This document shows positions 24,067 to 35,400 of a stretch of 64,000 bases of DNA, one piece after another. Every line of letters begins with the position of its first letter. The first letter of the stretch is position 1. Both the position numbers and the translations under genes were made by a program. Source of the DNA: Asterias rubens (taxonomy: Eukaryota > Echinodermata > Asteroidea > Forcipulatida > Asteriidae). Under the pieces are notes generated by a model. The model searched no databases. It was not told the origin of the DNA and saw only the letters and a program-made list of their open reading frames with translations. The stretch covers positions 20,582,919 to 20,646,918 of the forward strand of contig NC_047062.1 of NCBI RefSeq assembly GCF_902459465.1, written 5' to 3'.

Positions 24067-24149
24067 GTGCCGTGGCCGATAAGAGAACCGGACTCTAGCT
24101 CTGGTGTTTCCGATCAGTGGAGTGTGGGTTCAAGTCCCGGTTGTGGCAC
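24067..24149 (+). ncRNA. tRNA-like SINE head or tRNA pseudogene (class II shape, CTA anticodon position)
   Basis: GTGCCGT can pair with GTGGCAC at the far end (seven pairs, two wobble). CCGGA-CTCTAGC-TCTGG forms a five-pair anticodon stem with CTA in the anticodon position. The B box is GGGTTCAAGTCCC. The T stem has a mismatch and the D arm is unclear. A related, more decayed copy follows at 24.3 kb, so this is better read as a SINE head than as a working tRNA. Confidence 0.4.
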
Positions 24150-24304
24150 TGGAGTCATTGAGCAAGATGATTTACCATAATTGACTGATGGGACAGGTTC
24201 AGTGTACTACATCTTGGTAGTGCGGGTTAAGAACCGACGGTTTGACCCCGGTGTTTCTGGTTCCTTGTTTACAGGGTTTCATCAGACTTGCGAGCTACAG
24301 GTTG

Positions 24305-24392
24305 AATTATGGGACAGAGTGGTCTAGTTCAACGTAATCAAGCTCTGGTGTTGTCAGCAGCAGAGTGTGGGTTCGAATCCCGGTAAACACAA
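24305..24392 (+). repeat. Second tRNA-like SINE head
   Basis: A-box-like TGGTCTAGTTCA and B box GGGTTCGAATCCC. It shares CTCTGGTGTT and AGAGTGTGGGTTC with the copy 240 bp upstream. No acceptor stem forms. Confidence 0.5.
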
Positions 24393-25734
24393 CAACAAAG
24401 GTCAAGTTTAGGCATTACTGAAATCACTGTTCAGTGGTACTTCAGTAGTGGTAGTACTATACTTTTAAAAGATGAACAAATAATTATCTGTTGAAAACTA
24501 GTTATGAACCAAGAGGACCTATGATATAAATGGAAATCTCAAAGGCTCAACATTTGAGAGGGTTGCCTCATTATGAAACCATACAGAATGCCATATTATG
24601 GAACATGCGGGTGAACATTCCGGTATAAACTATATTAAGTATCCCCTGTCGAAACCATCCTATTTTGCAACATGTTCTTTTCCTGTAGCTATGATCTTCC
24701 ATTAAGAAAAGCCGCCACCGGGCACAGTGCTAAAGTAAGATTTAAAGGCAGGGAAGCCTCAGACGTGTAATAAAGCTCAACAGTCTGATCATGTCCACTG
24801 AACTATCATCAACATCGGGAGGATACCTTCGCTAATTGAGTTGAGTTTCCGCAATCCATGCTTCCTGACTTGAAGACAGGATAGGAGGAGAGCGATGGAG
24901 AGGGAGCCCTGAATGGGAGGACCGGAGCACCACCGATGCCCCCGGGGCATCCACGGCACAAGAGAGATGGGTGAATATGCTAAGGGTGTTTATTCGCTAT
25001 GCTGTTTACCCAGTCACCAAGAATTTAAGTGGAAATCTACTAAGTCTTTCGGTGGGAAGAAAAGGCTTAGAAGTGGCCCATTGATGGGCTTTGTAGCGGG
25101 ATTAGGTTCACTGCAAAGGCATCGCTACTCCGGAGAATGTCCGCTGACTCTCTAGGCAGACGCTTAGACAAACAACAGTCAAGCCGGACAATACGACCAC
25201 AAGAAAACTGGGAAATTGGAACATTTTAAGAACTCTTTACCGCTGTTGTTCACCTGTCGATGTGCGCGGTAAATGGTAATACCCGTAAATGGTTATGCGA
25301 ATTAAGAGGCAGGGCTCTTCTTCAGGTAACACTTAAGACGCAATTCAGAGAGACACGAAAAGCACAATGAGTGTAATGAACACCGCACAAAGGAAAAGGC
25401 CAATTATCCAGGATTCACCGTTATTTATCATACACTGCCTGGCAGCCTGTTGGGCTAATTAAACTAATGTGAGTACATTGCTCCCAACTCGTTCCCCTAA
25501 TGAGTGTAGTGCTGCTTACCGTTGGCCCTCAGCAAATCTTCCGATATCAACAATAATACTTCAATATTTGAGTAGATTCTCCTTGCATTCGATTCAGAGT
25601 CAAAGGAACGTTCTTGGTAAAGACATTATTGTCAATAAGCAATTATTTTAGCAAACCTTAGAACAAAGGGAATATTTGTTATTTAGCCTGTCTATGCAAT
25701 TGTGCATTTCTTTCATTCATTCTGGTTGTAAAGC
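24393..25734. other. Intergenic, nothing recognised
   Basis: Mixed sequence. An 80-codon frame from an ATG at 24913 shows no family similarity. No RNA gene seen. Confidence 0.45.
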
Positions 25735-25850
25735 CATGGACCCAATCCATATAGTGCCCCAGTTACACCCAGTAGGATTTGAACCAGGGTCCCAGAGGTG
25801 AAATGCAAGGCAAGATACCATTACGCCAACCTGACCGCCCTGGCAACCCA
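25735..25850 (-). repeat. tRNA-derived SINE head
   Basis: On the minus strand, GGCGTAATGGTATC (A-box-like) is followed about 35 nt later by GGTTCAAATCC (B box). Flanks do not form an acceptor stem, so it is a remnant and not a tRNA gene. Confidence 0.5.
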
Positions 25851-25948
25851 ATGTGCCCACTTGGCTGTCGGTGCAGCATATTCCACAGGAGTTCGGGATG
25901 TCTAAAGAATGCTTAAAACCTAATGAACAGGAGTAAGAATAGCATGAG

Positions 25949-26313
25949 ACCCATTACTTCAAAGAGCTGCGCACAAAAGTAGCTAAGCACAACAAATGTA
26001 TGCTTACCAGATTAAGGTTACCAGCCAAACTACCACTGGTGTCGTGTGTACAATTTGTGACTTGTATCCTACTTTGTAATTTGTATCCTACTCAGGCATG
26101 CGTGCTAAGCAGAAAATTGTTAAGCGTATGTTTCTGCTTATGCATGAATTCGGGCACTGGAGAGCTGCTTAAAGCAGACAATAATGCTGCTTATGCATTC
26201 AATCGGGTCACAAATGTGACATGGTAGTTTGGCTGGTAACATTATTCTGGTAAGCATAACTTTGTTATGCTTAGCATCTTTTTGTGCATAAGCAGCTCTA
26301 TAAAATTGGACCC
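25949..26313. mobile_element. Foldback element of the AGAGCTGCTTAAGCA family, copy 1
   Basis: Outer ends AAAGAGCTGCGCACAAA and TTTGTGCATAAGCAGCTC are inverted. Inner arms TGCTTACCAG...TTACCAGCCAAACTACCA (26001-26035) and TGGTAGTTTGGCTGGTAA...CTGGTAAGCA (26222-26256) pair almost completely. Right end TTGGACCC resembles the TTGGGCCC end of the copy at 54.8-55.0 kb. Confidence 0.75.
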
Positions 26314-27217
26314 AGTTAAGGAGATGTTTTCTCTTTTTAACTTGCAGTGTTCCTCTGACATGTTATGAGTACCGTTTTTTCATCTTGATACCTCCCCCAG
26401 ATCAACCTATTTACACAGTATCAGTATATATACACACTATCCTGCCACTGAAGAAGCGGATGTTTTCCACCATGTATTTGTCAACAGTGGGTCCATAGAC
26501 AGATGTACAAGCTTCGCATGTGCTTCTTACATTGTATTGTATCCTTTAATGCGGTTACATAAGCCACATCTTGCTCTGTTTGTCATAGGGATATGACGTT
26601 CAGCCAATATATGTAATTTACCCCCACAGGCTTGAGACGTGGATGAAAAGAAAAACAACTTTCTATTCGGTTGGTCTGTTTCATCATTGCATTGTTCGAT
26701 GGTGTCAAAAAGCTTTTGATATAAGAAGGTATGATCCATTGGTTATTACTTACAACCCGCTCCCCCCATCCAAACTCAAACAGTGCACATCCCATTATCT
26801 CACAAAAGCATCTCTACGAAATTGTGTAGCCCTCTACCGGCCTCTTTGGGATATCGTCTCTTTGTATCGTTTTCAGTCTGCCTACCAGACTGACTATTTT
26901 TTTTTTTTAAAGATGTTTGGCTCTAAAGTAAAATCTTTTTATTTTCGGCAATATATACGTTGTTCACAAACACACAATTGATATATTTTTGAGCTGAGGA
27001 CTGACTGAATACTTTTATGAAGATTTTTTGTTTGTTTTATGTATAGACAAAGCTTTTAAATTACGGCAACATGGTGGAAGACGGTTAGTGTATCCTGTAA
27101 GAGGCTTTGTTCACAAGCACACGATTAATATTTTTCAGCCAAGGACTGTCTGCCAACCAGACTGGCGTCTGCCTATGACTGGCTATTTTTATGAAAACAA
27201 ATTGTTTTTAAATTTTT
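26314..27217. other. Intergenic, nothing recognised
   Basis: AT-rich, with similar CAAACACACAATTGATATT / CAAGCACACGATTAATATT strings near 26.97 and 27.12 kb and again near 27.58 kb. This suggests a degenerate local duplication of roughly 150 bp later split by a MITE. Confidence 0.4.
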
Positions 27218-27503
27218 TGTCAAAGACTAGTCTTCTCACTTGGTGTATCTCAACATATGCATAAAATAACAAACCTGTGAACATTTGAGCTCAATTGGTC
27301 GTCGAAGTTAGATGGTTGATTTCGAGACCTCATCAAATCAAATTCGTGGAAAATTACTTCTTTCTCGAAAACTACGTCACTTTGGAGGTAGCTGTTTCTC
27401 ACAATGTTTTAAACCATCAACCTCTCCCCATTACTCGTTACCAAGTGAGGTTTTATGCTAATAACTATTTTGAGTAATTATCAATAGTGTCCACCGCCTT
27501 TAA
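27218..27503 (+). mobile_element. TTAAAG-family MITE, copy 8, 5' truncated
   Basis: Begins inside the element at GTCAAAGACTAGTCTTCTCA and ends with a normal terminus CACCGCCTTTAA. The first about 25 bp, including one terminal repeat, are missing. Confidence 0.8.
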
Positions 27504-28253
27504 GGAAAAGTTTCTTATAAATGGCAGCACTGAGGATGATTAGCTAATGTATCCTGCGGTAAGATACGTTGTTCATAGACACACAATTAATATTGTAATT
27601 CCAATCACGGCAACTCACACCGTGATATGCATGCAACTCATGTTGAAGCTACAGAGCATTGTTATTGACAGCTATACACAGCTACACAGTAGCCAAAGCT
27701 AACGAATCACTTGAACGACACAGCCTGTCAGTCATCTATAATCCGATCAATAAACTCACAATCATGTTTGAGCTTCCAGACTACGTATAGAGAGCCCAAG
27801 GAACACATCAAGAATACACAAACTCAACGCAAAGAGAATCCCAACCCATTAAGAAAGAGTCTTGTTTAAGTTGTGATATTTACAAATGGTTATGACGTAT
27901 GGCCATAGGCACTTCAGATATTGGAGTAATGGTAACTCAACGAGCTTCAAGGCATTTGCTCAAAAGGACGGGGATAGATTTCATTGCCAGAGGACCTGAG
28001 TGTCATACATTTAAGCTTGTTTATTGGTTATGAGCCGTTTTCAACATTGTTACGGTCTGTGGAGGGAGGGGTGAGGTGAGAATAAGTAATCATTGTTAAA
28101 AGAACATTGTTATAAATGTTGAAAGAAAAATATTGATAAATACTGTTTTGGAGAGATCCTCAAAGGGCAAAAGGTATAGTCTCTGTAGATCTGAACAATT
28201 TTGAAAACTATGGATGGTCCTCAGTGATGTTTAGCTACAGCAAAACAACTATT

Positions 28254-28370
28254 TCAACAACAACAACAACAACTTCAACAACAAACAACAACAACATCAC
28301 ACAAACAACAACAACAACAAAACACAAACAACAAAGACAACACAGACAACAACACCACCACAAACAAATT
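28254..28370. repeat. (CAA)n-rich simple repeat
   Basis: Imperfect CAACAACAA/ACAACAACA tract of over 100 bp grading into CAAACAAATTAAACC. Confidence 0.9.
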
Positions 28371-30540
28371 AAACCATAACAAAAAAACAAATTAAACCAT
28401 AAAAAGAATGAAATTTGTATAATTTGTTTTTGTACTGACACGAATTCAACACTATATTTTTCTTCGACATTTTAGGCTCAAAGGTTTCTCAATATTATTA
28501 CCAGTTGTACAGGTTTTTTTTTAAAGCTGTCATGAGATAAAATCTTATAGGCGATAATCTCCTGACGTGGCTGTGTGCAATTAATTTTGAAAAATAGTTG
28601 ACAAATTGCAGTATTTTTAGAACTGTCTAACCCCAGGCTATACTGACGCACACCAAAAGTTACACAATATCCATTCTGTTTACAGTGCATCCCATTACGA
28701 GCATATTTCATAATATCTTAATAACGAGCACCTAATGTGGCCTGTCTAACAGAAGCATTATCAACTGTTGCAAAAACACTTTTTTTTTTTTTTTTTCGTT
28801 GGTCGGGATGTGTTAACTCAAAATTCAGCAAAGCTGTTATAATAACAACAAGGCCAATCAAGTCTTCAAAAACATTACACTAATTAAAACACCCGTTTAG
28901 TACATGCAATTAGTACCTAAACGAAGATTATTTCTGGCAACGTGGTAAGTGATATAATACAACGTGGCCATCATATCACCAGCATAGCCTCAGGCAACCC
29001 AAACACATATTGGACGATTTCTTTAATTAGAAAGCTGGAACTCAAAAAGCTTTGCCATAAAGTACAGCCGACGAAAAAAAAAACAATATCACCATGAGCC
29101 CAATTAGCAAAGCCGGGTTTTTCCTCTTCCTCCAATGTCTGTTGATTTTTAATTATTCCGGCCGGTGGCACACGGATAAGGCGAAGATGACAATTTACTT
29201 TAGTGGGACGATCCGGGATAAATGACAATGGAGACCTGTTAAGTCGGTTGACACTCTCTCATCCCAGACGGCGTAGGGTCAATCAAAGTAAGGGCAGGCT
29301 GTTTTAAATAATGGTGTAGACTAAATGATGGGAACCTGTAGTGTGAGATGATGACTTGAATCAACAGTTACAACCACGTATGGAGGATTCATTAAATGCA
29401 TCCCCACTATCGGCTTAAAGGACAGCTCTGCTGAGTCTTGGAAACATTTTTTTTAGTCCTCATTTCCCCATAAAGATGGGAACAGGAAACCAAGTACATT
29501 ACGATTCAAATGGGACTCAAAAAGGCTTTTTAATCTGTGGACAGTAATTGATACTTGCGTTCTCATCCTCTTTATATAGGAATCCTTACCTATAGTGTAT
29601 GTTTTTTTCAACTGTACAATTTAGACTAGTTGAAGAGGAATACCAATTCCTACCTTCAGCCCCTTGGTTATTTCTATGTTAACCTTGCCTTCCCTTGCCA
29701 AGAGTTTTAGCCATGTTTTGGGCGAACACAGGTTCACATGTTTGCTCATGCCTTACATGGTATATCGATGGTGCAGTGGAAAACATCCCTTGCATCATTG
29801 TTCGCTTAAAATGATTCAGTAGTTGTGAAGAGTAAAACAACTAAGTTACATGAGACCAAAAGTCGAAGTTTGAAAACAAGGAAAACACAAGGGATATTTT
29901 CTTCACCATTTTCTCGTAACTCCGATGACGATTAAGCTTAAACTTTAAATTTATTTGATTATGTTGGGTGACACAAAGTGCGGACTTTGGCCTCTGGCAA
30001 TTACCAATGTTGGTCGTGTGATTTAATTAAACCAAGGAGTTATACATAAATAAAAAGTCAAACATCCCCCAGTCGAACGGAACCACACCATAGAGCCTTT
30101 ATCTCTCACAGAGACGAAGACGATTCTTAAACCGATGATCACTGCATGATATAACGAAATCTTAAGACAGTTAATACTCAGAGCTTCGCAAGCAGCCTTT
30201 CAACAAAGATGGTACAATCTTCCCTAACTTTTACTAGTTTAACTTGATTTTAATCACTTTAAACAGAAATGGCAATTGAAAGGTGTGCACAGAAAGTGCA
30301 CAACGCGAGCCCATATCACCGTACGCCAACCTGTGTCTGAAAAGTGGAACACAATATTCCCATTACTTTGAATCCAGCATGGTTTTTGGTCAAAGGGAAA
30401 GAGTATGACTGAGACTAAAGTGGGAAGAATATTAATATTCATTTCAGTGTAATTATAATGGAGTTATTCGACCTGAATATCAATTTGAGTAACGTGTTTT
30501 GACTGGAGAGACTTCTTGAACACATAAAATAACAGAAACA
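28371..30540. other. Intergenic, no gene; one decayed MITE remnant
   Basis: A poly-T tract lies at 28.78 kb. A remnant of the TTAAAG MITE lies near 29.88-30.02 kb (TCTCGTAACTCCGATGACGA, then GGCAATTACCAATGTTGGTC). No exon chain is seen. The right part may belong to the 3' flank of goosecoid. Confidence 0.4.
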
Positions 30541-32402
30541 GTGTCACAGGAATGTCATGCAATAATTTTATATATAGTTTAATTCAAAAGCAGCTTTGCC
30601 ACTCAATTATATTATATGTATATACAATGGTACAATTTCAGCATTTACAATAATGTTCAATTTTAAATAATAATAATAATAATAAGGTCAATATTCCTAA
30701 TCAGCTACTCTCTATAATTAAGATTGTCAGGAGCAATTCTTCACGTACGACTTATAAACAATTCACAAGATGGTACATCACAAAGGCAAAGAAATAAAAA
30801 CACAGTTTCGTCACAAAAAACACCCCCAAGTAACTGTAACGCTTGGTCACATTGCCAAAGATGCAACAACTTCGGCAACCCGTGACCCATGCAGATGTTT
30901 TGGTATAATTAATATAATTGGTTAAGGGCAAAATTTAAAAATGTATTTAAAAACAGACCAAGGAAAACTCTATGCACGGATTAAGCATTTTCAATAAATC
31001 TGTCACATTTTTTTTTCGAAAAAGGAAAACAGACGCAAACGAATAGCTCCACATTTTGTAGTTCCCATGCTTTAAACTTTGTTTGAAATAATTCTTCGGA
31101 ATTGTTGTTATTCGTCCAAAAAGGCGACTATGGTTTCAAAATCTGAGTCAAGGAAACCTTGATCGAATCTCATCAATCCAATATAACACTCGTACTCAAA
31201 CATTGTATTTTTGTACAAAATGTGTAGGAATGTAAAATGGCAAAATCTGTATTTACATTAATCAAATTATACATTAAAGAAGTAATACTTTATATATCAG
31301 CGAATTAAAGAACTATCACAAAATATTGCGGGCACGTTTCTCATGCAGATGATAACAGTAAATGTGAATTATTGTGCATAATAATAGTCTCATAATTTGA
31401 AAAAGGTTACACAATTATACTGTAATATCATATCACTGATAAAGCATGCATCTACTGGCTGGTCTGTAACATCAGTAAGAATGGTACATCTCGGATGAAA
31501 TAAGCAGTGTGAAAACTGCTGAAAATGGTATGTGAGCCCGGCTCCCCCTATCAAATACAAGACCGGAGCTTCTCAGATGTTTAAATTCAATAGATGTTAT
31601 TCAAACTCTGAATCACCAGAAATACAAAGCTACTCTCTTCAGTGTCACACTGAAATTCAAGTCGACTGAATCTAGGGACAAAGTCATGTGCAGTTGTCAC
31701 CAGTTTCAATCGATTAGAGTGAACTTATATAAAACTTAAAGACAGTATGTTTGGACAGAATGTGAACTATTTCTGTCTATCTTTGATGACTGCACTACTT
31801 CTTTCAAGTTAATTTGAAGACTCAATATAATGAAGATATAATGGCCCAAAACGGTCACTATTGACACACACACACACACATATTGGTGGTTTGTGATTTG
31901 GTAAAGATGTAAGATTACAAAGACAATTCGACCCTACACATTATTTAGCAGTTTTTGTGAAAATCTTTATCAAAATGCACGACCTACTACATGGAGAATA
32001 CTTATTTTGCTTATATGTAGTGAAGAGATGTACATAGTTGGCTCGAAACTTATAAATCACGAAGACACTCGAAAAGGCACGGAGAGTAGTTATGTTTTCT
32101 TCCACATCATCCCCAAAGATAGAAGGCTTTGCCCAATAATGCACGAAGGCACATGACCAGGCACGTGATATCTTGTCCTAAACCAGTTACTAAACGGTGG
32201 ACAAAGGTAAAACAAAATCTGCTTATATTTAGAGAAGAGATGTACATCATCTAACAGGTGGTTTGGAACATTAGCTTTTACTGCCCAATAATGCACGAAG
32301 GCACTTGATAGGGCACGTGACATGTTATCCAATAACCATTTTAAGAAGTTCATTATTTGAAACGAGCCTTGTGCATTTTATCATCAATGTCATTATCACA
32401 GA
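30541..32402 (-). other. Probable 3' UTR and 3' flank of goosecoid
   Basis: Sequence downstream of the goosecoid stop codon, on its strand. It includes (TAA)n near 30.67 kb, (CA)n near 31.87 kb and a duplicated module at 32.01-32.33 kb. No strong AATAAA on the minus strand was found close to the stop; a weak ATTAAA sits at 30578-30583. The transcript end is therefore not fixed. Confidence 0.35.
32010..32335. repeat. Imperfect direct duplication beside goosecoid
   Basis: Two modules share GCTTATAT, GAGAAGAGATGTACAT-type text, GCCCAATAATGCACGAAGGC and AGGCACGTGA/GGGCACGTGA in the same order. They begin near 32010 and 32221. The inner spacing differs (121 versus 61 bp), so one copy has an insertion or the other a deletion. 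Confidence 0.7.
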
Positions 32403-35400
32403 CTAGTGACCGGGAGTTGTGCTGTGTGGCAGGGCGTACATGTCCTCCGACCCTCGGCCTTCCAGTGCGGACAGGGCTCCTATACTATTTCGGTGCACCG
32501 CTACCGGCTTCCGAGTATGTGTGTCTGAGATACCGTTGTTATTGTCAGGATCATCGGACAGGTCGTCCGTGCCCCTGTCCGATCCATCGTCTTGGTCATC
32601 ATCGTTCAAGGGGCTACTCGTCTCCAAAATCTGCATCGGGGAGAGCTTGGCTGCTGCGGACGATGCGGCTCGCTTGGCTACCTCTTGTTGTTCGCGTTTC
32701 TGTTTTCGCCACTTGGCTCTTCTGTTCTTAAACCAAACCTGACAATAAAAAACAAGCAAAACATGTTCGTTAGTCAATGTTGCTTGGATGGAAAAATAAA
32801 AAAACAACAACATAGAACCAGGAAACAAATGAGCGTAAATCGTTTATAAACTGTGTAAGTCCAAAACGAGAAAACATCCCGAACGAAGAATGTATTTTTT
32901 TCTATGATATTACATTTTCGTTTCAAGTTATATTTGTAGGAAATTCTTGAGAATAAACGTACCAAAAGCAATTTGTTTTTATAATAAACCAAATGATTCG
33001 TTTAAATTATCACAGAAACAAATTTAAAAGTTGGGACGAGGATGCTTATTTTGTTTTACCCATGCGAATCACGCACTAATAAATGCGACCATCAGACGGG
33101 TTTAATTAAAACATGAACGTCAGATGGGGGAAGTTTCTAATAAAAGAAACTGGAAAAGGAGGTCAAGTCTTATTCTCTGTTTCAGTTGATTGACAAAAAG
33201 AAAAGAAAACACAAACTTTTTTTACTTGTTCTAACGATACGGCAGCAAGGCAATATACATTTTATGGTCATCAACAACTATTTGAAGAAACAGAATCACG
33301 CACATTTAAAACTCATTATGATTGGGACCAATTTGATCCCGGAAATTCGAATAATACGTGCTAGACTTGCAGTCCATCATTAGAAGGAAAAAACCACGAC
33401 AAAAACGGTCTTGCAGGAAACCGTCGTAAAATAAGATATTTCAGCAACCGTATCTGTTCTGTCAACCGTCGGTATGATGACTCGCAATTGTTTTGTTTTA
33501 TTTATTTATTTATATTATAAATAACACCATTATTTTTGTTCTGTTTATGGGTAAAACCAAATTGAATATTCTCTATATCTCCTATGCGAATTTACCATCT
33601 AACTAAACATCAATACTGTTTGGTGTATATTATATTAAAACCATTGCGTATGTAGTAATTTTCGTTTCAATGAAGGTTTAATTCGTAAATAATTTCACAA
33701 TTACCGATCTTTTTAAATGCAAGGAAGAGAAGTTAAATACGCAAATAAAACCAACATATACATAAATAATGCTTACATTACTGCTTTGAGGCACCTGATT
33801 GTGAGGTGACATTTCACTATCGATAACGCAACAGCTTGGTTCGGTTAGTGAAACCCTAAATTAGTACAGGATGAAGTAAGCGTGAGGTTGGTCGTATGCC
33901 TCATATAGGTGCCCCTTTTCGGCATTTTGCTTAATTTTGTGATGACATTGTTTAAAGGATTGTGGGTACTTTTTCAAAATGTTCATAGATTTACATTAAA
34001 CTTACAGGGTTTGTAGATAATGATAGTGGAAAGCTTCCCTTCAAATATTACTTACTGAGGTGCTGTAGTTTTTGAGAAATGAGTAAACAAATGTCACGAA
34101 AATACGTTTGTAAATGATTAAAATAATTTTCGTCTCATGAGACGAAAACTATTAGGGAAGCTTTCTACTATCATTATCTTGAAACTGTGTAAGTTCAGTG
34201 TAAATCTGCGGACATTGTGTTTTTTTGTCCTACAAAAGTTACATTAACCCTTTATGTTTGAATAAACGCACACAACAACCAAGCCTCCCAGTTCTTTCTT
34301 TCATTTCTGAAATGTCTATCCAAAGGCGACGAATTTGTATCAAGATATTAATTTAATAAGTTCACTGTTTCGAGTGTTTCTGTGCTGTTTTCCCATTTGC
34401 ACTGCGTGCATTCAATTCAGCCCCGTCTGTAAAAAAAGAAATAGAAATAAGCACTCAGTAGTGATCAGACTCTTCATGTCTTGAATAATATGATGAGAAC
34501 CATCCTTGAATAGGTGAAAGACCTTGTAGTCTAACAGGCAGTGGTTTCTCGAGAGAGAAAAACAAGAAGATACCTGCCAGCAATCCGCTTAACAAGACAA
34601 GCCGCTCATCATTCTCTCGAAATCGGCAAAATAAAGATTTACATGGTTTTTATAAACCGGATCAATCACAAAGGACTTGACAGCCAAAATGGGCCCCGTG
34701 GATTTGGTCTCTCTGACCGCCGGGAGGCTTCGACTGAGAGTGGGGGCTTCGCATGAGAGTTTACCGGATAATACCCTGGTATTTATAACCCTCTCCTTCG
34801 TCACAAGCTAAATCTTATTTATATTGTTTCATAACTCCATAGTTTGGGTATTTTTTCCAAAGCGGTGCAACCGACAAATCCGATTGCGTCTCAAAACTAG
34901 CTTATACCTCTTCTAATATCAGAAAATTCGTTGGTTAGTCCTAAACTCATTTTTTATTTACGAGTGTTACGGGACACTGAGTGAACGGGATTGCACCCCG
35001 ATGCCGCCCTAAACACACGCGCGCAACTCCGAGATGCCAAAGCCGGCCAAATGTTTTTTTTTCCGCTGTCCGAATCCCAACAAAACATAAAGATTAAGCG
35101 AATTTACTGACGCGATTGCGTGGTAAGCTTTTTCTGTAATTCTTTAATAACTAACAAGAGGGACAACAAAAGGAGGCGCACAAATACATTGGACGGGCCA
35201 CAAAAGTGTGCGAGAGAGAAAACGTGAAAACAACAAACCGCCGCGCACAAACAACTCTAGCCTTGGATACCGTTGTAAATAGATGTACGGGCTCTGAAAG
35301 GGAAACTGGGACCACAAGGATATTTAAGCTTAATTTGATTTTAAAACCAGCTCTTCCCCCAATCCCTTAATATTTTAAATCAAGTCCAGTGATCATGATC

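Noticed and set aside
24371-24385. B box GGGTTCGAATCCC as a functional tRNA gene
   Set aside because: No acceptor or D stem can be drawn around it; read as a SINE head remnant.
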